DNA of 64,000 nucleotides, taken from NCBI RefSeq assembly GCF_000005505.3, contig NC_016131.3, positions 36,853,001 through 36,917,000 on the forward strand, written 5' to 3'. The translations under genes and the position numbers were made by a program. Every line of letters begins with the position of its first letter. Position 1 is the first letter of the stretch. Under the pieces are notes generated by a model that did no database searches, was not told the DNA's origin, and worked only from the letters and a program-made list of their open reading frames with translations. This stretch comes from Brachypodium distachyon (taxonomy: Eukaryota > Streptophyta > Magnoliopsida > Poales > Poaceae). Below are positions 11,621 through 22,707 of the stretch, one piece after another.

Positions 11621-13000
11621 GTATACTTACTAATGTGAACTCAAGCTTTTAATTAAAGACTGCAAATATGCCACAAAGTGTAGTTTCGGTGCTGTGAAGT
11701 ATCAAAAACTCAAGCTATTCTGCCTCGTATTGTGATTGAAATTGTTGCACTTTTTTTCCTAAAAAATTAAATTGTTGCATTTTAGTCCACAGCGTAGCTC
11801 ATTCCCAATGTGAACCTATTAGATATTGGATAATTCCAGCATTATGGGCCATTATCAGATAATTATCATTATCAATACATAATTACCCCTTATTAAGTTG
11901 CTCTAAGATCGAAGCAGCCCTCTTTTAGTTGTTTGAAATTTCCTTGGTACAATTTAGGGTTGTAACCTCAAAATTTTAGATAACTAGAGCTATGGCAAGG
12001 TTGTTGGATGGATCATTTTGTTTTTATATGCTCAAAATTGGATCATGTTTGGACACTGTAAATCTCCACTGGCAAACATTTGCTTTAACATTACTAGGTA
12101 TAGTAACTATAGATTTTTGCGGTCACCTAACAACTTTGAGTTACGATTATACCCTAATGTTACTTATGATCAATGGGAGACATTCATTTGATGGCAATGT
12201 TTTAAGATGCTCAGATTGTGATCAGATGCGGCAGATTCTCTTGGCTTTGGTAACAAAGATTTTTAGTGCATTGACATCATTCCCAAGTACCGTACAACTC
12301 TTATAAAACGTGATATATTAGAATCAGGAAAATAGGTTGCAATAAGGCCTCCCTGCTATTAGGTTCCATTTACATATCCTTTTCATCGACTAAGACTACT
12401 TTGCACATGGTCATGGTGATAAGCCTATGGTTCTCACTACTGGTTTTGTTCTTCTAAATAAGACGTACATAACTTGTGTAATCGTTTTGTATGTTAGCTA
12501 ATATTTTCTTCTTTGCTGTGTTGCATCAGACGATAACTGATGAGATATCCATACTAAGCATTTGGATTATTTAGTGCCATTCTCCATGCAGAGAACAGAG
12601 TTGATTTTCTTCTTGAGTCTTGAGTACAAGTCCAAGCTTCATTCAGTAATCAGTATACATGCGTTCTCTATCTGCAATAAATATAAATTACTATATTGCA
12701 AAAGTTTGCAAAGAAAACATTACAGTGACTTTATTTAAAGATACATGGTGGTAGAGTTTTACATATTAATCATGGGGCTTACAACTCTGGCAAGCTTGCC
12801 ATATCACAAATTGGAAAAAGTGTACTGAATGGGCTCATATGCTAACATCAGGCTCATATGTACATGACTTACTATTTTAGCTTTGATTAACCTCCATCAT
12901 ATGGGCTCATATGCTAACATCAGGCTCAAATATGTCAGGCTATTAGTTAACATGCATTTCAGTATCATAGTATGATAAGTGTAGTTTTCTTACGCAGAAA
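11621..13000. other. Non-coding AT-rich spacer
   Basis: I see no gene. A short duplication gggctcatatgctaacatc occurs at 12831 and 12903. Downstream exons of the glycosylase relic were looked for by eye and not found. An open frame at 11992-12306 has no recognisable features. Confidence 0.4.
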
Positions 13001-13582
13001 TATATTTTTTTTCGAAAAGGGGGGCTCCTCGGACTCTGCATCGAAGCAATGCACACAGCCAATTTATTGCAAAGTTAAAACATCTCAGTACAAAATTCAT
13101 GAATCACACAAAGTGAAGACAAAGATAAGCCAAATAAAACAAAGATCCTGAAGATAATTCCTATGCATCTTGCAATGTAGCAACAGGCCGCCAGCCAGCC
13201 AGGTTGGAGATATCCTGAGCGACCATCTCTAGCCGAGTGCACCCAGAAGCCGAAAGCTCCCGCTTGTCCACAGGGAGGAGGAGGGACCAAAGGCGGATTA
13301 GAGCGGTGGCCATGAAAATAACCTGCAAAAAGTGAACAACTCTAGCCCTGTTAAAAATAATATCATTTCGACAATTCCAAATAGCTCAACAGACAGCAGA
13401 CACTCCCACCTGAATGTGAGCCCCTTAGTCTTTTTGTCTATCCCATTTAACCAATTCCCAAACAAATTAGAAATATTGGTAGGGGGAGGCAAATTAAAGG
13501 CAATGTAAATAATTCGCCACACGAGTTGGGCATAGGGACAAGTGATGAATAAATGATGAATGGACTCCTCGATGTCACAAAA

Positions 13583-14080
13583 TCAACATTTCATACATCC
13601 TGTCCAGTTCCTTTTGGCTAGATTATCCTTCGTAAGCAACAATTTTCGGTCAAGAAACCACATAAAAATCTTAACTTTTAGGGAAATTTTTAATTTCCAA
13701 AGATAATACTGCGAGAAACCCATAGGGCTATCCATTAAATCTCTGTACATAGATTTAACCGAGAAAACCCCAGAGGGAGTTAACGTCCACCAAAATCTGT
13801 CTGGCGTGGTGGAAAGATTAACCATCATTAATCGCTGGACTAAGTGCAACCAAGATGTCCACTTATTTCCAGTTAGTAAACGTCTAAACTCAACGTTCAG
13901 GGGCACCGTCGATAAAACATCGGCCACAAGAACATTTTTCCGTTGCACAATGTTAAATAATGATGGATATTGAAGCACAAGAGGACTATCCCCCAACCAA
14001 GTATCTTCCCAAAATCCAGTACCACGACCATCTCCTGAAATAAATGTGCCTTTGTTAAAGAACTCATCTTTAACTGGCAT
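13583..14080 (-). pseudogene. LINE C-terminal zf-RVT region
   Basis: This is a 165-codon open stretch. It starts with a region typical of plant L1 ORF2 (GTGFWEDTWLGDSPL, then FSVKSMYRDLMD), continues with WKLKISLKVKIFMWF and ends at NWTGCMKC, the first cysteines of the zf-RVT. The following cysteine/histidine part continues in a different frame (13298-13522). Confidence 0.85.
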
Positions 14081-14694
14081 TAGGCACTTCCAAAAAGGGG
14101 AATTAGCCGGTCATAACTTTGCTTGGGAGATGGTGTTAGAATGAAGATACTTATTACGAAGGAGCTGCTGCCACAGACCATCTTCATTAAATAGTTTAAA
14201 CAACCATTTGCTGAGTAAACACTTATTTTTGAGGTCCAACAACTCAATGCCTAGTCTGCCCTGATCTTTAGGGCGACAGATAATATTCCATTTTGTCAAT
14301 CGATATTTTCGCTTCTGGTTATCTAATTGCCAAAAGAAGTGCGATATGTAGAAATCCAATCATTGTCGTACCCCAGCGGGTATTAACATAAGCATGCTCG
14401 TAAGTACCAAATTAATCAGGATAAGTCGATCTCCGTACGAGAGTAACTTGCCCTTCCAACTCCCCAACTTTTTCTCAAAACGGTCTTCAACAGCTTTCCA
14501 TTCCCTATTGAGTAATTTCCTATAATGAATTGGAATCCCCAGATAATGAAATGGGAGAGTTCCACATATGCAACCAAAAATCTGTTATAGTCATCCTCAC
14601 ACACTTGAGCCTGACCGAAACAGAAAATTTCACTCTTGTGAAAGTTAATTTTAAGGCCCGACAACTGTTCAAAACACCACAAGATCAACTTCAT

Positions 14695-15480
14695 ATTAAC
14701 AACCTTTTCTAAATATGATCCATAGAAATAATCATATCGTCAGCATATTGGAAGATAGACACTCCTCCCTCCACCAAATGAGGGATGAGGCCTACCACTT
14801 GACCATCATCTTTAGCCTTATCGATAAGAATAGCAAGCATGTCCGCGACAATATTAAAAAGAATCGGGGATAGAGGATCTCCTTGTCTCAAACCTTTCCG
14901 AGTTTGGAAGTAATGACCAATGTCGTCATTAACCTTTACTCCCACACTTTCCCCTTGCACAAATTGGGCAATGCACTCGCACCACTTAGGGTCAAAACCT
15001 TTCATCCACAATGCTTGCTGGAGAAAAGGCCATTTGACCTTGTCATATGCTTTCTCAAAATCAATTTTGAAGAGAACACCATTCATTTTCTTACGATGAA
15101 GCTCATGAATGGTCTCATGCAAAACAATCACCCCCTCAAGAATATGACGACCGGGCATAAAGGCCATTTGAGTCGGTCGAATCACACCTTGGGCTATCCT
15201 AGAAATGCAATTTGTACCGACTTTCGTGAAAATCTTGAAGCTAACATTAAGCAAACAAATGGGTATGTACTGCTGAATCTGGACCGCATTTTCTTTTTTA
15301 GGAATAAGGGTAACAACCACAAAGTTCAACTTAAACAATGGCAGCTCCCCATGTTGAAGTTGGACGAAGAGGGCCAACAAGTCAACTTTTATAACCTTCC
15401 GAAAAACCTGATAGAACTCCGCAGGGAACCCATCAGGCCCAGGAGCCTTATTACAAAGAAAAACCCGCTTCCTGACACGA
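14695..15480 (-). pseudogene. LINE reverse transcriptase core
   Basis: One frame (14709-15380) holds RT motifs 2 to 5: the KAYD block, GLRQGDPLSPILFN, and the catalytic FQYADD box at about 14737-14752. The upstream KAPGPDGFP motif is in another frame, so there is a frameshift near 15380. Downstream, the thumb and LGI region (14416-14694) is again shifted. The catalytic aspartates are present, but the protein cannot be made whole. Confidence 0.9.
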
Positions 15481-15483
15481 TCG

Positions 15484-15658
15484 CCTCTTTATATAGATAG
15501 ATTGATTCTTTGGGGTTATTACTTATAAGTCTATTTTGTACAAGAGCCCCTCCTATCTGATAGAAAAAGGTCCCATGATCCCGAGCCAATCTTACCTTGG
15601 CTCGCAAACCACAAGTTTGTCTATGAAGAGTTAATCTAATTGTATTTTTTTCTATAAT
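15484..15658 (-). pseudogene. Plastid-like coding fragment (ycf2-like, tentative)
   Basis: The minus strand is open, reading [15 protein letters not shown], then LARDHGTFFYQIGGALVQN, then NPKESIYLYKE. Composition and codon use (AT-rich third positions) differ from the LINE on one side and the LTR DNA on the other, and look organellar. The YQIG...QN..LS/ISN pattern resembles part of plastid ycf2, which grasses keep only as remnants. The assignment is by memory and weak. It adjoins a certain plastid gene fragment, which supports organellar origin. Confidence 0.4.
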
Positions 15659-15785
15659 GGATTACCAGGACTCACTAAAAAAACACCTAAATCCGGAAGT
15701 AATCTGAAAAAGAAATTCCATTCTGGGAAAAAGGAGCAATATCGTATTCGTCTTCAAGAAAAACAGAAATTGCGTTTTCATTATG
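15659..15785 (+). pseudogene. rps4: Nuclear copy of plastid rps4 (internal fragment)
   Basis: The frame from 15659 reads [19 protein letters not shown], then [20 protein letters not shown], then HY. This is the N-terminal region of chloroplast ribosomal protein S4, about 42 codons beginning near residue 18. There is no start codon and the match stops at the LTR remnant, so it is a dead insertion (NUPT). No stop codons have accumulated inside it, which suggests it is fairly young or was captured during a repair event. Confidence 0.92.
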
Positions 15786-16228
15786 ATGTCAGTAGCCCCC
15801 AAGTGCCTGGTTGAGCTGAAGACTTGACTAGGGACTTTTCCCGTAAAGAATGAACCCAGTTTGCTGCTGAGCCATCTGTATAGTGTCGCAGACTTGAAGT
15901 TTCATCGTCTTGTACATCGAATGAGAAGTATTTTCGACTCAGAGAGTGTCTAAGCCGATGTTTTAGTGTTAAGTAACAGTTTCACAATATGATTTTGATA
16001 GCGGATCAATGCGATGAGTAGGAGTCATAGGGATATATGCTTAATGTGCCCAGATACTCGAGAAGTCGAGTCCAGTTAATCGCTCTAGACCGAATACAAC
16101 ACTAGCTTTCATCAGCATTCGAGTCCCCGGGCTCGAACCTGGCGACTGGTGAATTTCGACTTAGCCTGCTGGGGTCTTATAGAGTCGAATTACAGTTTTT
16201 AAGTACTCCACTCGTTTGTCAAGATTAT

Positions 16229-16690
16229 ATGTACTGGAAATACGCAGCTGGTACGTTTCCAGGCCCTATGGGAAGCCTACGGGTCTTGTCTTCATGTAAT
16301 GAACATGGTTGTAGGGAGCGACCCTTAAGTAAGAATATTTACTGGAGGGATGCTGTCGATGCATATCCAGGCCTAATTTTTAGGACTTACCTTCATACAA
16401 TGAGTATGGATTCGACTGGAATAACGTAGCTGGTACGATTTCAAGCCCGATAAAGAACTTCCGGGTCCTATCTTCATGCAATGAGCATGGGTTTTGCTGA
16501 AATAACGCAGCTGGTACGATTTCAGGCTCGATAGAATGATCCATGAGGCTTATCTTCATGCAATGAGCATGCGTTTACTAGAGCAGCGCAGCTGGTGCGG
16601 CTCCAGGCTCTTTGGACGAAATCCAAGAGGCTTGCTGTTATGGGAATGAGCATAAACAACCGAGGTGACACAGCTGGTGTGACTCAATTG
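16229..16690. repeat. Tandem repeat of about 81 bp in a Gypsy internal region, 5-6 copies
   Basis: Units share cgcagctggtacgatttcaggc and tcttcatgcaatgagcatg. Anchor positions are 16243, about 16345 (degenerate), 16425, 16506, 16587 and 16669, so the spacing is 81-82 bp in the better copies. The outer copies are more diverged than the middle ones. Confidence 0.85.
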
Positions 16691-17110
16691 AGTTGACTAT
16701 ATGAAATCGACTGTTTTGTGTCAGGGTCATTACCCTGTTTTTACTGTTGTAAGTAGAGAATAAACAATAGCTGACTGTATGAAGTCTTTAGCCGGTATAA
16801 AGCAACAGCTGGTTAGTTAGCGACTCGAATGAGAGTCCTAGTATTCATAATCGAGACTCAAGACGAGTCTCTACATTTTTATGGTAAACTCCACCACCCT
16901 GTATGAAAGATAGTTTCGAGTCATGATATTTGAGTCAGACTTCATCATTGATGATGTACGTGTTGGAGGTGAAGAGCCGTTTGGTCAGCCGATATGACTG
17001 TTTGCACAGCCTAGCCTGACAAAGCCTGACAACTAGGCACACTGTAGGCGTGCGTCAGTAGAGAAACGATCACACTTCGCGCAGTAAACGAGACCCAATG
17101 ATGAGCTCAT

Positions 17111-17522
17111 ATGTTCTCCACGACAGCTTCGGTGAAGAAGACGACGGCCTGGAGTCATAAGTTGGGCGGAACAGAGAGCGAAGAGGTCGAGACTCTGATG
17201 GCCCAAGTCTTGTCTCTCATGGAGACTCCTCAGCTAAAGGTGACTGCAATTCACCTCATTGCTGCTTTTATGTGGAGAAGAACCCAACCTCTGCAAGCTC
17301 GTGCTCATTCCATGTGGGCATATCAAGGGGTTCGTGACCTGACCCGGATTAGTACCGTGGAATTTCGTTCGACTGAAGTGTGGCGACGAGTTCGGCGGCT
17401 CACTGACTTGGGTGAGTCAGAGCCATGGGAGATTGACCCTCCAGTGGCTCCATATGGACCCGACAGGCCTCGGGAAAAGGTAATCATCGAGGCTTCTGAC
17501 AAACCTTGCCGTCTTGACATGA
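17111..17522 (+). pseudogene. Antisense ORF of a Tat-type Gypsy element (3' part)
   Basis: The open frame contains LQARAHSMWAYQGVRDLTRI and STEVWRRVRRLTDLGESEPW. It corresponds to the LQLRSRPAWMYTGS region of the large antisense ORF at 56873 and the LLQHRTHPVWTYSG region at 35982. It is cut by the LTR insertion, and about 110 bp more lies at 20865-20974 (AKKRGREDDN). Function is unknown; related ORFs are filed as 'putative gypsy type transposon' proteins. The N-terminal domain is absent. Confidence 0.6.
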
Positions 17523-20132
17523 TGAAGCGATCCTCCCCCTTACTAGGGTTCAATCTCTGTGTTTACTGTGCTAGTTCCTGGATCGACTCACTAGCACACA
17601 CAGTTTCATGATGAAATATACAGAAACAAAGGTCTAAGTACTTTATTACATCGCATCATCCAGAACTTAAATAATACTTACAACCTCGCATGACCTCTTG
17701 GCCCAGTATAAAACAAATACTGTTTCATCATCATAAAACAAGGTTTCAAAACTACAGCGGAAAAAGGATAGATCATAAGGGCCACACTACTCCAAGGTGA
17801 GAGCATGTTGGAATGTAAGCACATGACCCCACAACAAAACGACGAACCTCACTTATCGTCGGATCCACATGCATTGTTAATTGCAGCCACACTACGTGGT
17901 CAATATATTTGAATGTATTGGCAAGTTCACCAGAGATATAACAGATCCTATCAAGTATATGTAGTATTTGGCTAGGTGGGGTTTGGCTATCTGCATAAAA
18001 GCATCATTGTTCAATCGTATCATTTTTAAACAAATAGTTTTGAATTCTATTGGACACGGGGTAGGAACACCCACGCTCCTATTAACCTAGGCCAATTGAG
18101 TAGAAACATTAATGCTTCTATCCAGTTCAAACCATTCATTTTATTAGGAAATTGGAATGAGTGAGACTTTCCTTACAGCCCCAATGTCTAGTTGCTCATA
18201 ATTGTCCGTAACCGGGGACACGGCTAAGTACTTAGTTTGACACTCTCGAGAGGTGGTACACTTTACCCACAAGAAATCGACGTGTTAATCCTTTGATGTC
18301 CTCCAGGTGGAGTAGCAACGGCATCGATTACAGGACTTTTCAGAACATATTCCCCCAAACCACCTGAGGGACGCGTTCCAACATACACTGCTACATACCG
18401 ATGTCACCTCGGATCCAGGTTCATATTTCTTACATCAATCCTGGCAGAGCCCATAATACCATGTGGTTGTACTGGAAGCTACTAAACAGGAACTAGTCCA
18501 GTCTCTGGTTATCCCGGGTGGCATCCCACATTGTGATGCAGGCGCTCCCTGAATCGCACGGGGAGACGACCATGGACGCTCCCGAATCGCACGGAGAGTC
18601 GACTCAGCGGGCCCCATCGAAATGGACCTAACGTCACTACATCCGAAAACTCAAAGCAGCCCACCCAGAACGGTTCATTGAATTACTTGTTTTGCCATAC
18701 ACTAGGCAAATCATATTGTAATTCAATAGTATCACATTGTAATAATACCACCCTCGTTTATTATCATAGCATAGCATTTTACTACTACGATGGCAATTGA
18801 TGGTTAGGAAATGGCAAGGGTGTCCTATGCTACTAGGAGAATCATAGCATAGCATAGATACAATAATAATCCTAACAATGCAACTAATAAAAACTAGTGC
18901 ATAATAAAATAATGGGACGACGGTCAAACTGAAATTGCCTTGATAGTAGTTGGTATTCAGTAGTTGGTATTCAGACACTCTTCACAGTCACACAGTTTGC
19001 TCTCCGAGAAAAATATACAATCAAGCAAACATACACATACATAAACACACCATACAAGCAAAAGATTATGTATGCCATGATGCGATGCAAAACATGTGGC
19101 ATGAGTTTGGTTTATTTTATTTGGGTGATCTACTGATCCAAAGCCTTGAGAATTAAGCACATGCAATTAGGGTTTTTTAAACAAAAGCAAAGGCTAGGGT
19201 TTAAATCCTACAATGAGGTTTTATTTGCATCTGCAAAGTAATTTAATTCAAAATATTTATTTCTCTGTCCCATTGGACAGAAGACAATAAAAAAAAAATT
19301 TGGGCACTGGTTCCATTCAAAAAGGACTTCTAGATAATTAGTTATGATTTAAATGGCATAAAACCCTAATCTGTAAATTGAATGTGATTCAAATATTCAA
19401 ATTTGAATTTGGACAGAGCCAAAAGATTCTACACTTCCTAAGGATTCCAAAAAGGTGTGGATCACTAAAATTGGCCAAACAGATTTAAAGTTATGATCAT
19501 TTGAAGTTACAGGGGCCTATCTACAAAATGCTATTTAATTAATCCGGGGGATTAAAATTAGATTTTTATTTTATAAAAATAGATGCCACGTGTCGTGTTC
19601 CTATTCGTCGGTACCGGTTCGGTTAAGTGAATAAAAATGGATCTAATCGGAGCCGTTGATTTTGGATCGGACGGCTCGGGCAGCTAGGGTTTTACCGGGC
19701 GGCGGCGGCGGTCACCGGAGACGGAGGGGAAGGCGGCGCGGGCACGGGCGCGCCGACACGGGCGGCTCGGGGAAGTCACGGGGAGGCGCGGCGCGGCACG
19801 GCGGAGGCGGGGGCGCGGTCGGCATGGGCTCGGGCGGTCGGGCGCCTCGCCTAGGACGAAGCGAGCACGGCGGCGCGGCACGGGCTCCGGCGAAGCTTCG
19901 GGCGGCGCTACTCCGGCGGCTACAAGGCACCTAGGACAAATCCGTTCGTGTCAAAAGGTGCGCGAGGTCGGCGCGGTTCGAAAACTTGAAGACACGGGTG
20001 GAGTGGCTCACCGGCGAGGTCAGCGCGGCGCGAAGGAGGCGGCGGCGCGAAGCTTTTTCGGCGAGAGATTGGGCGGCGTGGGCGCAGCGATTCAGGCGAG
20101 CAAGAGAGGAGAAGGAGAGAGGGGCGCGTTGG

Positions 20133-20139
20133 CTTTATA
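20133..20139 (-). promoter_or_regulatory. TATA box of family U LTR
   Basis: TATAAAG on the minus strand, in a CT-rich and GC-rich setting. Matching boxes occur at 23235-23240 (plus), 27915-27920, 41271-41276 and 47530-47534 (minus), so it is a conserved promoter element of the LTR. Confidence 0.6.
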
Positions 20140-20260
20140 GGGCCGCGGGCGGGAAGGCACAGGAGGCACGGGATGCGGAGATCTCGGCGGTGACGGCGCG
20201 CGGCGGCGAAGAAGGAAGGCGGCGCGCGTCGCGGGCGCCGTCCGAACGAGGAAGAAGCCC

Positions 20261-20285
20261 CTGACAGGTGGGCCCCACCTGTCAG
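20261..20285. promoter_or_regulatory. Conserved 12-bp-arm palindrome in family U LTR promoter
   Basis: Perfect 12-base arms (CTGACAGGTGGG / CCCACCTGTCAG) around one base. The same site recurs at 23090-23114, 28041-28065, 41398-41422 and 47656-47680. It always lies about 120-150 bp upstream of the LTR TATA box in transcription orientation. Confidence 0.7.
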
Positions 20286-20864
20286 CGGGTGCGGGCGCGG
20301 CGCGGGCGAGCGGCGGGGCCGGCTGGGCTGCGGCGCGCGCGAGGGAGTTGGGCCGGTTCGGCCCAATTCGGCCGGGCCGATCCGTTCCTCCCTTTTTTTT
20401 TTCTTTTACCCTTTTCTCTTCTATTTTTCTTATTCCTTTGATACCTTTTGATTTTGAACTCCAAATTGGTCCAAATAAATTTCAGAAAATTTGTAAAATC
20501 ATGTTCTGCCATGAGACAACCTTTGTTAGTAGTTTCCCTCAAAATAAAATATATAAAAATACATTTGCCCTATAAATGCCTGTAGGGCTATATATTTATT
20601 TAAATAAAATATTTTTTCAACTCCAAATAATTATCCAAAAATTATGAGATAGCTTATATATGCATTAAACCCTTTAATACATAAAACCTATTGGTTTGAA
20701 GATCCAAGGTTCAAATGGGTGTAAATCCTAAGGTTTAAATTGAAATAAAAACTTTTAAAGTCTTTTGTGATTCAAATTTGAATTCAAATATGCAATTGTG
20801 GCATGATGCTCATGGATGCAATGCACATGTCTAAGTTTGAAATTTTTTGGGATGTTACACATGA

Positions 20865-20974
20865 ATTGTTTCTGATTATAATTTTGATTCAAGGGACCCG
20901 ACAATGAGCCGAGCAGCATTTCTCCACTGGCAAAGAAGCGCGGCAGAGAAGATGATAACCTGCCGTTACAGACC
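20865..20974 (+). pseudogene. Continuation of the interrupted Gypsy antisense ORF
   Basis: After the target duplication the host sequence resumes and reads KGPDNEPSS and AKKRGREDDN. It then ends at the low-coordinate border of another family U LTR (20975). It is AT-rich at first, then charged and NLS-like. Confidence 0.5.
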
Positions 20975-22566
20975 TGAAGCGACTACCCCCCTACAGGGTT
21001 TGATCTTTGTGCTTAATGTGCTAGTCCCTGGATCGACTCACTAGCACACACAGTTCCAAGATGTAATATCAAGATACAAAGGTCAACATACTTTATTACA
21101 TCGTATCGTCCAGAAATTTAATTGTACTTACAAACTTGCATAACCCCTTGGGTCAGCATAACAAATAGAGTTTCAAGATAACAAAATATTGTTTCACAAA
21201 CGGCAGCGGAAAAAGGTGGAGCAAATGGGCCACAACTACTCCCAAAGGAGAGAGCATGTTGGAATGTAAGCACATGACCCAAAAAACATCGACGAACCAT
21301 TTATATTATTAGAAAATTGGAATGAGTGAGACCTTCCTTACAGCTCCCAAATCTAGTTGCTCAATATTGTCCGTAATCGGGGACATGGCTAAGTACTTAG
21401 TTTGACACTCTCGAGAGGTTGTATACATTCCCCACAAGAATTCGACGTGTTAATCCCTTGCTGTCCTCAAGGTAGAGTAGCAACGGCATCGACTTTAAGA
21501 ATTTTTAGAACATAATTCCTCAGACCACTTGAGGGACCCACGCTCCCACCTACACAACTACCTCAGTACAATCCCTCGGATCCAGGTTCATATTTCTTAC
21601 TCCATCCAGCCAGAGCCCATATTAGCATGTGGTTGTACTGGAAGCTACTAAATCGGAAACTAGTCTAGTCTCTGGTTACCCCGGGTGGCATTCCACATTT
21701 GCGACGCAAGCGCTCCCCGAATCCATGGAAGAGACGTCCATGGACGATCCATCCCCGAATCCACGGGGACTCGACTCAGAGGGACCCATAGAAATGAACC
21801 TGACGTCGCAATACATCTCGAATACTCAAAGCAGCCCACCCAGGACGGTTTATTAAATTACTTGTTTTGCCATACACTAAAAAAATCATACTTTACTCCA
21901 TAATGACAATAATATCACATTGTAATAATACCACCCTCGTATAGTATCATAGCATAGCATTGAACTATCTACGATGGCAATTGGTGGTAAGGACATGACA
22001 AGGGTATCCTGTACTACTAGGAGAAATTATAGCTAGCATAGATACAATAATATTCCTACCAATGCAACTAATAAAAACTAGTGCATAATAAAATAATGGG
22101 ATAATGGTCAAAGTGAACTTGGCTTGGTAGCAGTTGGAGTTCAAACACTCATCACAGTCACAAGGTTCGCTCTCCGAGTAAACTAAAATAAACAAGCATA
22201 TATATGCATAAACACATAATTCACATCACGACAAAAGAAGGTATGCTATGATGCAATGCAAGCATGTGACATGATTTGGTTTATTTTATTTGAAATAAGA
22301 CCAGATTATATTTTTTTTGGTCCAAAGCATTTGCCATTAAAATTTTGTATGCTAGGTTAATTGCAATAAACAAAATAAGGGACTAAAACCCTAAAACAAG
22401 GTTTTATTGGCATCAGCCAATTAATTTAATTCAAAAAATTTATTTCTCTATCCCATTGGACAGAGGACAATAAAACAAATTTTTGGGCACTGGTTTCAAT
22501 TAAAAAGAATTTCTAAATAAAAAGATATGATTTAAATGGCACTAAAAGCCTTTTTGTAATTTGAAC
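20975..22566 (-). mobile_element. Family U LTR, 3' half only
   Basis: It starts with the LTR end TGAAGCG (20975) and follows the other copies for about 1.6 kb, through gttcgctctccgag at about 22166-22179. It stops at about 22566, where pol-end sequence in the opposite orientation begins. The GC-rich promoter half is missing. Confidence 0.85.
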
Positions 22567-22707
22567 TGCTGCAAAGTTCAGTGGGATCATCACACAGAAG
22601 AAGAAGCCACTTGGGAACGCGAAGATGATCTTCGAGAAGACCACCCACACCTCTTTGCTGACCACACCTAATCTCGAGGACGAGATTCATCTTAAGGGGG
22701 TTAGGTC
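22567..22707 (+). pseudogene. Family U polyprotein C-terminus and polypurine tract
   Basis: The plus frame reads VQWDHHTEEEATWERED, then DLREDHPHLF, then a stop. This is the usual end of a grass Gypsy polyprotein. The purine run cttaaggggg (22691-22700) is followed by TGTAAC, the start of the 3' LTR. Everything upstream in pol is missing. Confidence 0.8.

Larger units (their letters stand above)
13001..15483 (-). mobile_element. L1-type LINE, 5'-truncated and frameshifted
   Basis: The minus strand carries pieces of one ORF2 in shifting frames. From the 5' side these are NKAPGPDGFPAEFY (15400-15460), MPGRHILEGVIVLHE, KIDFEKAYDKV, GLRQGDPLSPILFN and YADDMI (about 14737), then a zf-RVT domain with KISLKVKIFMWF (13583-14080), then a final piece to about 13150. 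The 3' end is an A-rich tail (tttttttt at 13001-13010 on the plus strand). The endonuclease and the first RT blocks are missing, as is usual for 5'-truncated LINEs. It ends abruptly at 15483 against plastid-like DNA. No target duplication was identified. Confidence 0.9.
15786..17522 (+). mobile_element. Tat-lineage Gypsy fragment, antisense-ORF side
   Basis: It starts with a scrap of LTR end (tgtca at 15787-15791) followed by gtagcccccaag. That is the polypurine-tract complement also seen next to the LTRs at 35596 and 56469. About 1.3 kb of non-coding internal DNA with tandem repeats follows, then the C-terminal part of the antisense ORF. It is interrupted at 17522 by a solo LTR and continues at 20865-20974. 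The element is a fragment: most of its LTR and all of gag-pol are absent. Confidence 0.7.
17523..20859 (-). mobile_element. Family U solo LTR (3,337 bp) with CATGA target duplication
   Basis: In its own orientation it begins TGTAACATCCC (high-coordinate end) and ends CGCTTCA (17523). The host sequence has CATGA at 17518-17522 and again at 20860-20864, and the interrupted ORF resumes after it. No primer-binding site or coding region adjoins, so it is a solo LTR formed by recombination. Its middle is a GC-rich promoter block with TATAAAG (20133-20139, minus) and the 25-bp palindrome at 20261-20285. Confidence 0.93.

Noticed and set aside
14883..15500. 205-codon open frame on the plus strand
   Set aside because: It is the complement of the LINE reverse transcriptase, whose minus-strand motifs are unmistakable.
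16229..16690. CRISPR-like array
   Set aside because: Units are about 81 bp and diverged throughout, without distinct repeat and spacer parts, and the genome is a plant nucleus.
19656..20366. Long open frames on both strands (Arg/Gly-rich or Pro/Ser-rich) in GC-rich DNA, with similar ones at 27421-28291, 40727-41660, 47211-47897 and 51378-52022
   Set aside because: They lie in the promoter island of family U LTRs, are not conserved in frame between LTR copies, and follow from GC composition.
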